A DNA stretch of 64,000 bases from Roseimicrobium gellanilyticum (GTDB taxonomy: Bacteria; Verrucomicrobiota; Verrucomicrobiia; Verrucomicrobiales; Verrucomicrobiaceae): NCBI RefSeq assembly GCF_003315205.1, contig NZ_QNRR01000005.1, forward strand, positions 62,001 through 126,000. The letters are read 5' to 3'. The first letter of the stretch is position 1. Every line of letters starts with the position of its first letter. The notes under the pieces are model-generated. The model did not search any database and had not been told where the DNA came from. It saw only the letters and a list, made by a program, of their open reading frames with translations. The position numbers and the translations under genes are program-made. Of the stretch, positions 25,434-33,835 are shown one piece after another.

Positions 25434-28268
25434 TCATTTCCCCTTCTGCTTCCCAATGAGCCCCCAGATTGTGATGCCGTAGCACGCGAGAATCCAGATG
25501 CCCAGGATCGTGGCGGAAGTCATGGCCGGTGCGGTGAACCCGTACAGCGTGCCCATCTTGTAGCGCACGTCGTTGCGCTGTTCGGTGCTCTCGTCGTACT
25601 TCTTCACGCCGCGCTGGATGCGGAAGGCATTGTGGTGCTGGCCCACGCGGTTGGGGAAGACGATCAGGTTCTGCCAGCTCACATTCCAGTCAGAGACCTT
25701 GTCATACTTCTCGGTGGTGGATTCGCCGAGTTCGGTCCACGTCACTTCCTCCTGTTCACCCGTCGGCGTGAGGAAGACGGGATACTTCGTGCGATTGGTC
25801 ATGCGCGGTGTGATCTGGCCGTATATGCCGGCCACGTCCATCATGCGCTGGGCGCAGTAGCTGGGGACGAACTCGCTCGCGAAGCGCACACTCGGAGTCA
25901 TCTCCGGGCGCGTCACCACGAAGCCGCCAAAGAGGATCTGCGGAATGAGCACGAGCGGCACCCACATCACGGCCTGGGTGCTGGTGCGCACCAGACCGGA
26001 AATCGCGAGGCCAATGGTCACGCCCACCAGCGCTGCAGCGAAGAGTGCCGAGAATTTCAGCAGCAGCACCAGGAAAATGATGCCCAGGGTCTTCGACTTG
26101 GTATCAGGACTCGGAGGCTGGCCTTCGCCCGGATCCGTGGTGTCCATGATGTTCTGGCCGCATTCGAAGAAATTTGCCACGCGCAGCAGCGAGGTCATGA
26201 GGAAGCCCGGGCCCTTGGGTTTGGGCACTTCAGCGGCAGGCGCTGCTGTTGCTGCCGGTGCGGCTTCTTCCTTACCCTTGGTGTCCTCGGTGACGATGTC
26301 GAACTCATCCACCTGCGCCTGCACGGAAGTGGTGGCCGCCGCCACGCCAGGTGCCGCGGTCGGCGCCGGAGTCAGGCGTGTGGTCATCACCTCCATGTAC
26401 TTCGTGCTGTTGAAGTCTGAGGGGTTGATGATGTGCGCCGTGGTCAGCGTCACCAGATAGAGCAACAACGCCTGCAACGTGGTGACGATCGCAAAGAACA
26501 CGTACTTGCTCTGCAGGTATGCATTCAATCCCAGGCCGCACACGCGCTCGCGACGGAAGATGGAAATCTCACGCACGATCTGCTGCGCACCATTGCTGCA
26601 ACCGAACCACAACGTGGCCACCACACAGAGGAAGGTGCGCAGCACCGCATCATCTGCCACCCAGCCCACGAGCAGGCCAATCAATATGGGCTGTGCGAGC
26701 AGGAAGAGGAGATTCAGCAAGTCTGCCCTCAGGATGCTCCACTGACGCTGGAGCTGGATGATGAGTGTGGGCAACCAACCCGGTCCGCGCTTCGGTTTCA
26801 CCTGCTGCGTGGTGTCTTCCTGCGCGGGTGGGAGATACGCGAGCGGTTTCGCGGCGGGACGTGAGGCTTCAAATTCATCACGCCAGTTCGCGCCCGTGCG
26901 CGTTTCGTCTCCACCGACCTTCAGGTAGATTTCCTCAAGACCATTCTCCACCTTGAAGTAGTCCACCGCTTCATCGGGAGTGCCGTTGAAGATGATGTGA
27001 CCGCCGTGAACAAACAGGAGCTGGTCAAAGAGATACGCGCGACCGAGCACGTGCGTGGTGCAGATGACCGTGCAATCAGTACCAGCGAGGCGGCGCAGCA
27101 GCGACATCAGGTCAAACTCCGTCTTCGGGTCGAGACCGCTGGAAGGCTCGTCGAGAAAGAGCACGCTTGGCTTGGCCAGCAACTCGGTGGCGATACTCAC
27201 GCGCTTGCGCTGGCCACCGGAGAGCATGGAGATGCTTTTCTCCTTGTGCTCCGCAAGACCGAGGCGCTCGATGGTTTCCTCCACAAGATCGCGAATCGCC
27301 TTGCGCGGTGTGCCGCTCGGCAGCTTCAGCCGCGCGCTGTACGTAATGGCCTCCGTCACCGTCAGCTCGAGGTGCACGATGTCATCCTGCGGCACGTAGC
27401 CGATTCCTGCGGCAGCCATCTGCCGGGAATCGCCCAGCTTCACGCCGTTGATGTAGCTCTCACCGCTCGTCGCCGGGTTCACACCGCAGAGCGCGTTCAT
27501 CAGGGTGCTCTTGCCCTGGCCGGATCCGCCGAGGATGCCCACGAAGGAGCACGGGGAGATATCCAGCGAGATCTGATTCAGGATGTTGCGCCCGTTCTGC
27601 AGGGTGAAGGTCAGATTGCGCGCTTCCACTTTGGCGCCGCCGAAAGCAGACACACGACGCAGGGATGTGCCGGTGAACTCAAAGGTGTAGCTTCCCAGCT
27701 TCAGGCGATCGCCCACAATGAGCTGGCGCCGGTCGAAGCGCTGGCCATTCAGCAGCGTGCCGGTCTGGCTCTTGTCAGTGACGAACACCACGCCAGGTTC
27801 CGTTTGGTCGAGCTCCAGATGCTGGCGGGAAACGCGTGCGTCCTCGCTGTCGAGTTCCACCTTGGGATCGGCAGTCTGCTCACCGGTGGCACGACCCAGC
27901 GTGAGCTTGTTCAGACCGCGCAAGACCACTTCATTGGTCTCCACTCCGCGGAAGCGCGGCGTCATCGGCGTGAGTCCGAACCGGATCAGCACGTCAGGCA
28001 TTTCAATGATGTCGCCGTCTTCAAGCGATGCAACGGAGGACAAAAGCTGGCCGTTCAGCCGCAGTGTTTTCTGGGCGGAGGGACTGCCGGCGCTCAGCAA
28101 CCAGGAAGAAGCGCGTGGCTCCCAGGCAAGCGTGGCATGGAGGGATTCGATGCCCTTTGCCGCCAATTGCAGATCCGCGCTGGGAGAGTTGCCGATGCTC
28201 GTAGAGGTTTTGTCGAGCGCGAAGGCGCGGAGATCGCCTTGGAATGCGAGGGTGATATGGCCGTTCAT
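25434..28268 (-). CDS. FHA-FHA-ABC transporter, ABCG-like with ABC2 membrane domain
   Basis: A 944-residue protein. Two N-terminal FHA-like domains come first: one at about 5-100 and a better-conserved one at about 112-200 with GRA at 125 and SRQHLEL at 147. Then an ABC ATPase (about 213-450; Walker A GGSGQGKST at 247, signature LSGGQRKRVS at 349, Walker B VLFLDEPSSGLD at 369). The C-terminal half has ABC2-type membrane helices, with a long Ala/Pro-rich insert near residues 640-700. FHA domains bind phosphothreonine, so transport or assembly may be steered by the Ser/Thr kinases in this genome. Single-gene ABCG half-transporters usually dimerise. Followed closely by a second ABC gene. Confidence 0.9.
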   Translation of the reverse strand: MNGHITLAFQGDLRAFALDKTSTSIGNSPSADLQLAAKGIESLHATLAWEPRASSWLLSAGSPSAQKTLRLNGQLLSSVASLEDGDIIEMPDVLIRFGLTPMTPRFRGVETNEVVLRGLNKLTLGRATGEQTADPKVELDSEDARVSRQHLELDQTEPGVVFVTDKSQTGTLLNGQRFDRRQLIVGDRLKLGSYTFEFTGTSLRRVSAFGGAKVEARNLTFTLQNGRNILNQISLDISPCSFVGILGGSGQGKSTLMNALCGVNPATSGESYINGVKLGDSRQMAAAGIGYVPQDDIVHLELTVTEAITYSARLKLPSGTPRKAIRDLVEETIERLGLAEHKEKSISMLSGGQRKRVSIATELLAKPSVLFLDEPSSGLDPKTEFDLMSLLRRLAGTDCTVICTTHVLGRAYLFDQLLFVHGGHIIFNGTPDEAVDYFKVENGLEEIYLKVGGDETRTGANWRDEFEASRPAAKPLAYLPPAQEDTTQQVKPKRGPGWLPTLIIQLQRQWSILRADLLNLLFLLAQPILIGLLVGWVADDAVLRTFLCVVATLWFGCSNGAQQIVREISIFRRERVCGLGLNAYLQSKYVFFAIVTTLQALLLYLVTLTTAHIINPSDFNSTKYMEVMTTRLTPAPTAAPGVAAATTSVQAQVDEFDIVTEDTKGKEEAAPAATAAPAAEVPKPKGPGFLMTSLLRVANFFECGQNIMDTTDPGEGQPPSPDTKSKTLGIIFLVLLLKFSALFAAALVGVTIGLAISGLVRTSTQAVMWVPLVLIPQILFGGFVVTRPEMTPSVRFASEFVPSYCAQRMMDVAGIYGQITPRMTNRTKYPVFLTPTGEQEEVTWTELGESTTEKYDKVSDWNVSWQNLIVFPNRVGQHHNAFRIQRGVKKYDESTEQRNDVRYKMGTLYGFTAPAMTSATILGIWILACYGITIWGLIGKQKGK

Positions 28269-28427
28269 TCAGCGGGGGCAGGATTGGCGGGATTGGCAGG
28301 ATTCTTGCGCAGCAGCGTTGTGAAGAAAACGTCTTTTTGTTTGCTTTGTGCCGGGAGCATTGGGTAATGTCGCCCCCGCGTCATCGTGCGTTACAGCCCC
28401 CGAATCAACCACTGTCGTCAACACGTC

Positions 28428-29051
28428 ATGAAGAACTTGTTTCTCCGATCCACCGCTGCCGTCACCGCCCTCGCCTTCGTCACCAGCTGCGCGAACATCA
28501 AGGATGACCAGACCCGTACTCGTACGGAGGGTACCCTGGCTGGCGGTGCTCTCGGTGCCATTGCCGGTGGTATCATCGGTCACCAGAGCGGCCGTGGATT
28601 TGAAGGCGCGCTTCTGGGCGCCGGCATCGGCAGCCTCGCCGGCCTGGCCGTGGGTGACCACGTGGCCCGCAAAAAGGCCAAGTACGCCTCCCAGGAAGCC
28701 TGGCTGGACGCTTGCATCGCCCAGGCTGAGCGCGTGAACGCCAACGCCCGCTCCTACAACCGCTCCCTTTCCAGCAAAATCTCCAATCTGGAATCCCGCT
28801 ACGCCTCCGCCAAGGCCAGTGGCAACAAGGCTGAAATGCGCAACATCAAGCAGGCTGTCGTTTCTCTCCAGCAGGAGTCCCGCGAGCAGTCCAAGTTGGT
28901 GGACAACGAAATCAAGGAGCAGTCCTCCGTGGTCAACCAGACTGGCAGCTCCGGCCTCAGCAGCCGCGTGACCCAGCTGCGCAGCACCCGCTCCTCCCTC
29001 AGCAGCAACCAGGATCGCCTGGCCGACCTCGGCAATCAGATTGACGTGTAA
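28428..29051 (+). CDS. Glycine-zipper lipoprotein
   Basis: A 207-residue lipoprotein. The ATG at 28428 gives a signal peptide (LFLRSTAAVTALAFVTSC) with Cys21 in the lipobox. A glycine zipper follows (GTLAGGALGAIAGGIIGHQS, then GALLGAGIGSLAGLAVGD), a membrane-inserting pattern seen in Rcs-type and OmpA-associated outer-membrane lipoproteins. The C-terminal 130 residues are Ser/Gln/Arg-rich and probably coiled coil. The next gene, another small lipoprotein, starts 48 bp downstream, and the S41 protease gene follows, so an envelope operon is likely. Confidence 0.85.
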   Translation: MKNLFLRSTAAVTALAFVTSCANIKDDQTRTRTEGTLAGGALGAIAGGIIGHQSGRGFEGALLGAGIGSLAGLAVGDHVARKKAKYASQEAWLDACIAQAERVNANARSYNRSLSSKISNLESRYASAKASGNKAEMRNIKQAVVSLQQESREQSKLVDNEIKEQSSVVNQTGSSGLSSRVTQLRSTRSSLSSNQDRLADLGNQIDV

Positions 29052-29099
29052 ATCCGGCCGTCACAGTCGCCGCGACTATCACATACATCTACTGCGAAC

Positions 29100-29348
29100 A
29101 TGAAACTTCCCAGCATCCTTTCCCTTGCCGCCGTCGGCGCCTCCCTGTTGCTCACCTCCTGTGAAACCACGGGAGACCCGAACCAGGGTGGTCTCTTCGG
29201 CTGGTCCCAGTCCAAGGCGGACTACCGTCTCCATGAGCGCGAGCAGCGTCTGAACCAGTTGGATCGCTCCAATGCGTACCAGCAGGGCCGCACCGAAGCG
29301 CTCGAGAACGAGTACGCCCGCAAGAAGAATCAACAGGGCTCGTGGTAA
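29100..29348 (+). CDS. Small lipoprotein
   Basis: 82 codons. A signal peptide (ILSLAAVGASLLLTSC) ends in a lipobox Cys21. The mature part is short, hydrophilic and helical (SKADYRLHEREQRLNQLDR), rich in Glu, Arg and Gln. It resembles no family I can name. It sits between the glycine-zipper lipoprotein and the S41 protease, 19 bp before the latter, on the same strand. Confidence 0.8.
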   Translation: MKLPSILSLAAVGASLLLTSCETTGDPNQGGLFGWSQSKADYRLHEREQRLNQLDRSNAYQQGRTEALENEYARKKNQQGSW

Positions 29349-29367
29349 CGACACGGGTTCTCGTCTG

Positions 29368-30645
29368 ATGGTCTATTCTCAGGGCTGGTGGCAGAAGTGG
29401 GCTCGGTTCGCCGGGTGCCTCGCTCTTGCCACCAGCCTTTTTCATGCCCCGGTACAAACGCACGCCCAGGCACCTGAAGGTGACGACCCGGCCACCGTCA
29501 CCAGTCTCGTGCGTGAGGTGACGGATCATGTCACCAAGGCTGCGTACAAGACGGAACCCAAGGCCGTCATTTACACCAAGGCGCTCAAAGGCCTGGTGAC
29601 CCAGCTCGGCGAGTCTGCCAGGAGCCAGGAGAAGGACCTCTCCACAATGATTGATGACGCGGCCGAGGCCGAGTTCATCCGCATCCTGCAGGCCATTGCT
29701 TCCACCCCCGGCCAGCGTCTTACCCTTCGGGAGCTCGCGGAGCGTGCGCTCCAGACTTACTGCCGCCAGCACGACGCCTACACCCGCTACATCCGCTCGG
29801 ATGAACTGAAGTTGGTCAAGCTCATGGGCAAGACCACAGGCAGCGCCGTGGGCATGTCCGTCATGGAGAAGGAGGATGGTTTCTACTGCTACCCACTTCC
29901 CGGGTCCCCTGCGGAGGCTGCGGGGATCAAAGCAGGTCAGAAACTGGTCAGCGTGGACGGCAAACCTGTCGAGGGACGCTCTTTGGAATACCTCGCCGCA
30001 GTCATCCGTGGTGCGCCGGGCACCGAGGTCAGCCTGCGTGTGGAGCATACCTTTGGTCGTGCCCAGACCATCCGCGTAACCCGTGAAACCCTCTCCACAC
30101 CGAGCGTGCTCACGGAGAAGCGTGTTTCCAGCTTCATCCTCCGCGTGCGGAAATTCTCCAAGGAATTGCTCACCGAGGCCCGCTCGGCGCTTTCACAGCT
30201 GAGCCCGGGAGGCACCCTGACCGTTGATTTCCAGGGCTGCCCCGGTGGTGATTTGGATGTTGCTCTGGAGTTCGCCGGTATGTTCATGGAACCTGGAGAG
30301 CCCATCGTCACCGTACGACGTCGTGGCCAGCCGGATGAGGTCATTTCGGCCAACAAGCCACGCGAGTTCAAGCCAGCGGGTGTCATTCTTCTTCAAGACT
30401 CCGGTACTGCGAGCGGCGCGGAACTGGTCATCGCTGCCCTCATCGCGAGCAAGACCGCCCGAGGTGCAAGCCAGGGTACCAAATCCTACGGCAAGGGCAT
30501 GACCCAAAATGGCATCGACCTGCGCGGAGGTGGCCGATTGATTTTGACCACGGGTGAACTCATCGCCCCACAAGGCCAGACTTGGGACAAGATTGGCCTG
30601 CTGCCCTCCCTCGAGAATCGCGGAAGAATTTTCCCGAAGGATTGA
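29368..30645 (+). CDS. S41 family PDZ peptidase (carboxyl-terminal processing protease-like)
   Basis: A 425-residue exported protein. The ATG at 29368 leads into a signal peptide (RFAGCLALATSLFHAPVQTHAQA). A helical N-terminal domain follows, then a PDZ domain around GSAVGMSVMEKEDGFYCYPL and GSPAEAAGIKAGQKL, and the S41 catalytic core. The core shows DFQGCPGGDLDVALEFAG, the nucleophile region DSGTASGAEL and the Lys region SYGKGMTQ, so the Ser/Lys dyad looks intact. Enzymes of this type trim periplasmic proteins or peptidoglycan enzymes. Last gene of a probable operon with two lipoproteins. Confidence 0.88.
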   Translation: MVYSQGWWQKWARFAGCLALATSLFHAPVQTHAQAPEGDDPATVTSLVREVTDHVTKAAYKTEPKAVIYTKALKGLVTQLGESARSQEKDLSTMIDDAAEAEFIRILQAIASTPGQRLTLRELAERALQTYCRQHDAYTRYIRSDELKLVKLMGKTTGSAVGMSVMEKEDGFYCYPLPGSPAEAAGIKAGQKLVSVDGKPVEGRSLEYLAAVIRGAPGTEVSLRVEHTFGRAQTIRVTRETLSTPSVLTEKRVSSFILRVRKFSKELLTEARSALSQLSPGGTLTVDFQGCPGGDLDVALEFAGMFMEPGEPIVTVRRRGQPDEVISANKPREFKPAGVILLQDSGTASGAELVIAALIASKTARGASQGTKSYGKGMTQNGIDLRGGGRLILTTGELIAPQGQTWDKIGLLPSLENRGRIFPKD

Positions 30646-30665
30646 GGGGTGCGGCTGATTCGCAG

Positions 30666-30794
30666 GGAGCGGCACTAGCCTAGTGCCGGTGGTGGGCAAA
30701 TGTTGGTGCGGAGCCAATTTTTTGGAAGCTCTGTGAACGCGTCCACCCCACACCGCAGCGTTGCTACATGACAGCACTAAGCTAGTGTCGCTCC
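30666..30794. repeat. MITE-like palindromic element, family 3
   Basis: Arms GGAGCGGCACTAGCCTAGTG (30666-30688) and its near reverse complement (30772-30794) are separated by 83 bp. Each arm is itself palindromic (CACTAG-c-CTAGTG on the left). The element lies between convergent genes (S41 protease and homoserine dehydrogenase). No second copy is visible in the window. Confidence 0.6.
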
Positions 30795-30829
30795 TTGATC
30801 TGGGGCTTCGTTTGAATGTTAGGGCAGCC

Positions 30830-32149
30830 TCAGCCCCCCAGTGTCTCCACGCGCATGCAGCTCGGCTCTTCGCGCACACACGCGAGCTGCTTCAGCTCAT
30901 CAATGGCCTCACGCACGGTGCGCAGCGTGGCGTCATCGAGCATGAGGATCAGGGAGGTGGTATCGCTGCCTTCGTCTTCGGGTTGGATCACCGAGGAGAT
31001 CCCGATGCCACGATCGCCGAGCACCTTGGCCACCTGGGCCAGCACGCCGGGAGTGTCTTCCACGGTCAGGCGCACATAAAAGTTGGAGACAGTTTCATCC
31101 ACCGGCTTGCTCTTGCCATACAGCCCGTGCGGCACGAAGCCGCTGTGGCGCGAGCCATACACGAGCGTGGCGGCTGCTTCGGCGATGTCACTGATCACAC
31201 TGGAAGAGGTGGGGTCCTGTCCTGCGCCCTTGCCGTAGAAAAGCGTTTCACCCACGATGTCGCCATTCACCAGCACCGCATTGAAGGCGCCGCCCACGCT
31301 GGCGAGCACGTGGCTCTTCGGTACCAGGGAGGGCTGCGTTCGCACCTCCACCTTGCCGTCCCTATCCGCTCGGATCACACTGAGAAGCTTGATGGTGTAG
31401 CCCAGACGGTCGGCGAAGCTCATGTCCGTGAGGCTCACCTTGTCGATGCCCTGCACAAATACGTCCTCCGGCTTGATCCAAAATCCGTAGCTCAGGGAGG
31501 CGAGGATGATGGCCTTGTGCGCCGCGTCCCAACCGCCGACGTCCAGCGTGGGATCCGCCTCCGCAAAGCCCAGCTTCTGCGCCTCATCCAGGGCAATCTC
31601 GTAGCTCAGGCCTGCTTGTGACATCCGGGTCAGGATGTAATTGCAGGTGCCGTTGATGATGCCGTAGATGCTGCGGATGTGGTTTCCCACGAAACCCTCC
31701 TGCAGGGTCTGGATGATCGGGATGCCGCCAGCCACTGCGGCTTCGAAGTAGATGGGCACGCGGTTCGCCTCGGCGAGGGCAAAGAGTTCCTTCCCGCGCT
31801 CCGCGAGCAGGGCCTTGTTGCCAGTCACCACGGGCCGGCGGGCACGTAGCGCAGCCGAGACGAGATCAAATGCCTCCGTGGTTCCTCCGATGAGTTCCAC
31901 CACCACATCGACTTGCGGGTCGGCCACGAGCTCCTGCCAGCTACCGACGAAGAGCGATTGGGGGACCTTGCCATCACGCGGCTTTTTCGGATCCCGCACG
32001 GAAATCCTGGTGACCTGGAGATGGAATCCCGTGCGCTCGCGCAGCAGTCCGGCGTTGGTTTCCAAGTTCTTGTACACCCCCATGCCTACATTTCCAAGAC
32101 CCGCCAAGCCGATGCGGACGGTGCGAAATTTTTCAGTGGAGCCAGGCAT
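30830..32149 (-). CDS. hom: Homoserine dehydrogenase
   Basis: A 439-residue NAD(P)-dependent enzyme that reduces aspartate semialdehyde to homoserine, the branch to threonine and methionine. The Rossmann GLAGLGNVGMGVYKNL, the LIGGTTEAFDLV and GNKALLAE segments, and the family core VAGGIPIIQTLQEGFVGN with INGTCNYIL and DEAQKLGFAEADPTLDVGG are all present. The C-terminus holds an ACT domain (FYVRLTVEDTPGVLAQVAKV), so threonine feedback control is likely. The ATG at 32149 (MPGSTEKF) was preferred over an upstream start because homologs begin just before the Rossmann strand. Monocistronic in appearance. Confidence 0.96.
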   Translation of the reverse strand: MPGSTEKFRTVRIGLAGLGNVGMGVYKNLETNAGLLRERTGFHLQVTRISVRDPKKPRDGKVPQSLFVGSWQELVADPQVDVVVELIGGTTEAFDLVSAALRARRPVVTGNKALLAERGKELFALAEANRVPIYFEAAVAGGIPIIQTLQEGFVGNHIRSIYGIINGTCNYILTRMSQAGLSYEIALDEAQKLGFAEADPTLDVGGWDAAHKAIILASLSYGFWIKPEDVFVQGIDKVSLTDMSFADRLGYTIKLLSVIRADRDGKVEVRTQPSLVPKSHVLASVGGAFNAVLVNGDIVGETLFYGKGAGQDPTSSSVISDIAEAAATLVYGSRHSGFVPHGLYGKSKPVDETVSNFYVRLTVEDTPGVLAQVAKVLGDRGIGISSVIQPEDEGSDTTSLILMLDDATLRTVREAIDELKQLACVREEPSCMRVETLGG

Positions 32150-32329
32150 GCAGAGGAGCGGGAGAGGGGGCGCGTACGATGAATGAATGAACGAGAGTGA
32201 CCGGTGACGCAACTGTCACGTCGAATTGGCTGAACGATAGGGTGTTTGCACTACAGGGAAGTGAATCTTCAGCCGGGATGTTTTTGTCTGTTGCCACAAA
32301 CTAAGCAATCTGATTAGCTTGTAATTACG

Positions 32330-32575
32330 ATGTCAATCGCAGTGAAAATCGCATGCGTGCTGATGCTGGCCACCTCGGCCTTTGCGGAAGGCAATGCGTT
32401 CACGGACAATGCTATACCGGCCATGGCATCCGCAGGAGCCGTGGCTGCGGCGAATGCAACCGTGCCTTCCTCCGAAATTCCCGGTGATAACCGGACGGTG
32501 GTACTGATCATGGGCATCGCCGCCGTGGCGGTCACGTTTCATCGTGTGCTTTTTCGCGGCCGACAGGCGGCTTGA
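32330..32575 (+). CDS. Tiny exported protein with C-terminal hydrophobic helix and basic tail
   Basis: An 81-codon frame. A signal peptide (IACVLMLATSAFA) is followed by about 35 small polar residues, then VVLIMGIAAVAVTFHRVLF and the basic end RGRQAA. This helix-plus-Arg ending resembles exosortase sorting signals, which are common in Verrucomicrobia, but the PEP motif is missing. It is divergent from homoserine dehydrogenase (180-bp gap) and followed by a REPIN-like element. No family is recognised. Confidence 0.6.
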   Translation: MSIAVKIACVLMLATSAFAEGNAFTDNAIPAMASAGAVAAANATVPSSEIPGDNRTVVLIMGIAAVAVTFHRVLFRGRQAA

Positions 32576-32670
32576 CGCGCGGCGGGAACTCCGTTGCCGT
32601 CACGAACATGGGAACCCTGGCATCCCCTGCTGGCATTCCTTTCGCGCCTGGCAACGCCCGCCCGACAACG

Positions 32671-32815
32671 GAAAGTAGTCCGCCGAGCCTTCGGCGGTCA
32701 GGGGGATTTCGCCCTTCAGCTCGCGAGTGGTCAGCTCGCTGACCGTCCGCGTCCGAGTTTCCGAGACGGGTGTTTTGGTGTTTCCCGACCGCCGAAGGCT
32801 CGGCGGACTACTTTC
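32671..32815. repeat. REPIN-like palindromic element, family 2
   Basis: A perfect 29-bp terminal inverted repeat (GAAAGTAGTCCGCCGAGCCT, 32671-32699; reverse complement 32787-32815) flanks an 87-bp core. Each arm holds the hairpin CCGCCGA-gcct-TCGGCGG. The right arm directly touches the stop codon of the HlyD-like gene. A single arm of the same sequence, one base shorter, occurs at 38021-38048. Confidence 0.85.
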
Positions 32816-33835
32816 TCACATCCCCGTCGCCAGCGTCTGCGGCATGGAGGTTTTGGCGGTGGGCAACTCCTCCATGAAAACGTCCACCTGCTGTCCGGGA
32901 AGGAAGCGATGTACCGAAGGTTCCAGGCGGTAGATGAGCTGTAGCACCCGCGTGTCCACACGCTCCGCTGCAGCACCGGTAAGACTCTGCTTCGGCACGA
33001 CAAGCGGTTCAATGCGCACAAACTTCAGGGGCGCAGACCGCGTGGAGTCGCCACGCATCTGGGCAATGGCGCGTGCTTCAGACGAGACACGCCAGGCGTC
33101 CTGCTCGTCCACGTCCACACGCACATGCAAGGGCAGGGTCTGACCAAGGATGAGATATGGTTGCGCTGCTGCGCCGGCCGTCGCGTGCTCTCCGGGGCGA
33201 ATGCGCACCTGCAGGACTTCACCGTCGATCAGCGCTGTCACCGTGCTGCGTTCAAGGTCCACACGCACCATGTTGCTGGCGGCCTCGGCAGCCTTGACTT
33301 GGGATTGGGCCGCTTCGGCTTCGGAGCGCGATGATTCCAGCGCGGCTTCACCCGTCTCTACTGCAGCGCGTTTCTGGGTCACTTCATCCGCACTGATGGT
33401 GCGTGAAGTCGTGAGCTTTTCCGCCGTGACCAGCAGAAGTTTCGCCTCCTTCAGCGCCGCCGCGGCTGTCTTCACTCGTGCATCGGCGCTGGAGGCGCTG
33501 GCGCGCAACGCAGTGACACTCGCTTCCTTCTCTGCGAGCTGGGCTTCAAGGGCGCGGGTGTCGAGCTTGAAAAGCGGTGCGCCGACCTTCACGCGGTCGC
33601 CCGCTTTCACGTACACCTTTTCCACCACACCTGGAAGGTGGGAGGACACGGAGATGATCTCCGAACTGGGCTCCACCAGGCCGATCCCGGCTACGGTGCG
33701 CTCAAAGGTGGAGCGCGGCGGTGGCATCGGAGGATCGACGCGCGGCGTGTGCGGCTGCGAACGCACCACGCTCAACGTGGCGTACGCGAGCAGTCCAACG
33801 CTGAGGATGGGCAGGAGAAGACCTTTTGTTTTCAT
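32816..33835 (-). CDS. HlyD-family membrane fusion protein of ABC exporter (DevB-like)
   Basis: A 339-residue periplasmic adaptor with one N-terminal membrane anchor (LLLPILSVGLLAYATLSVV). The first lipoyl half is ISVSSHLPGVVEKVYVKAGD, and long Ala/Glu-rich coiled coils follow at about 95-195. The second lipoyl half is LIDGEVLQVRIRPGEHA, and a beta-barrel (LHVRVDVDEQDAWRV) completes it. It should connect the ABC permease to an outer-membrane channel. The start overlaps the ATPase stop (ATGA). The stop codon directly abuts a REPIN-like element. Confidence 0.88.
   Translation of the reverse strand: MKTKGLLLPILSVGLLAYATLSVVRSQPHTPRVDPPMPPPRSTFERTVAGIGLVEPSSEIISVSSHLPGVVEKVYVKAGDRVKVGAPLFKLDTRALEAQLAEKEASVTALRASASSADARVKTAAAALKEAKLLLVTAEKLTTSRTISADEVTQKRAAVETGEAALESSRSEAEAAQSQVKAAEAASNMVRVDLERSTVTALIDGEVLQVRIRPGEHATAGAAAQPYLILGQTLPLHVRVDVDEQDAWRVSSEARAIAQMRGDSTRSAPLKFVRIEPLVVPKQSLTGAAAERVDTRVLQLIYRLEPSVHRFLPGQQVDVFMEELPTAKTSMPQTLATGM

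Noticed and set aside
26997-28367. A 456-codon plus-strand open frame
   Set aside because: Antisense to the FHA-ABC transporter, which has intact Walker and signature motifs.
32330-32575. Canonical PEP-CTERM protein
   Set aside because: The helix and basic tail fit, but the PEP (or VPEP) triplet before the helix is absent.
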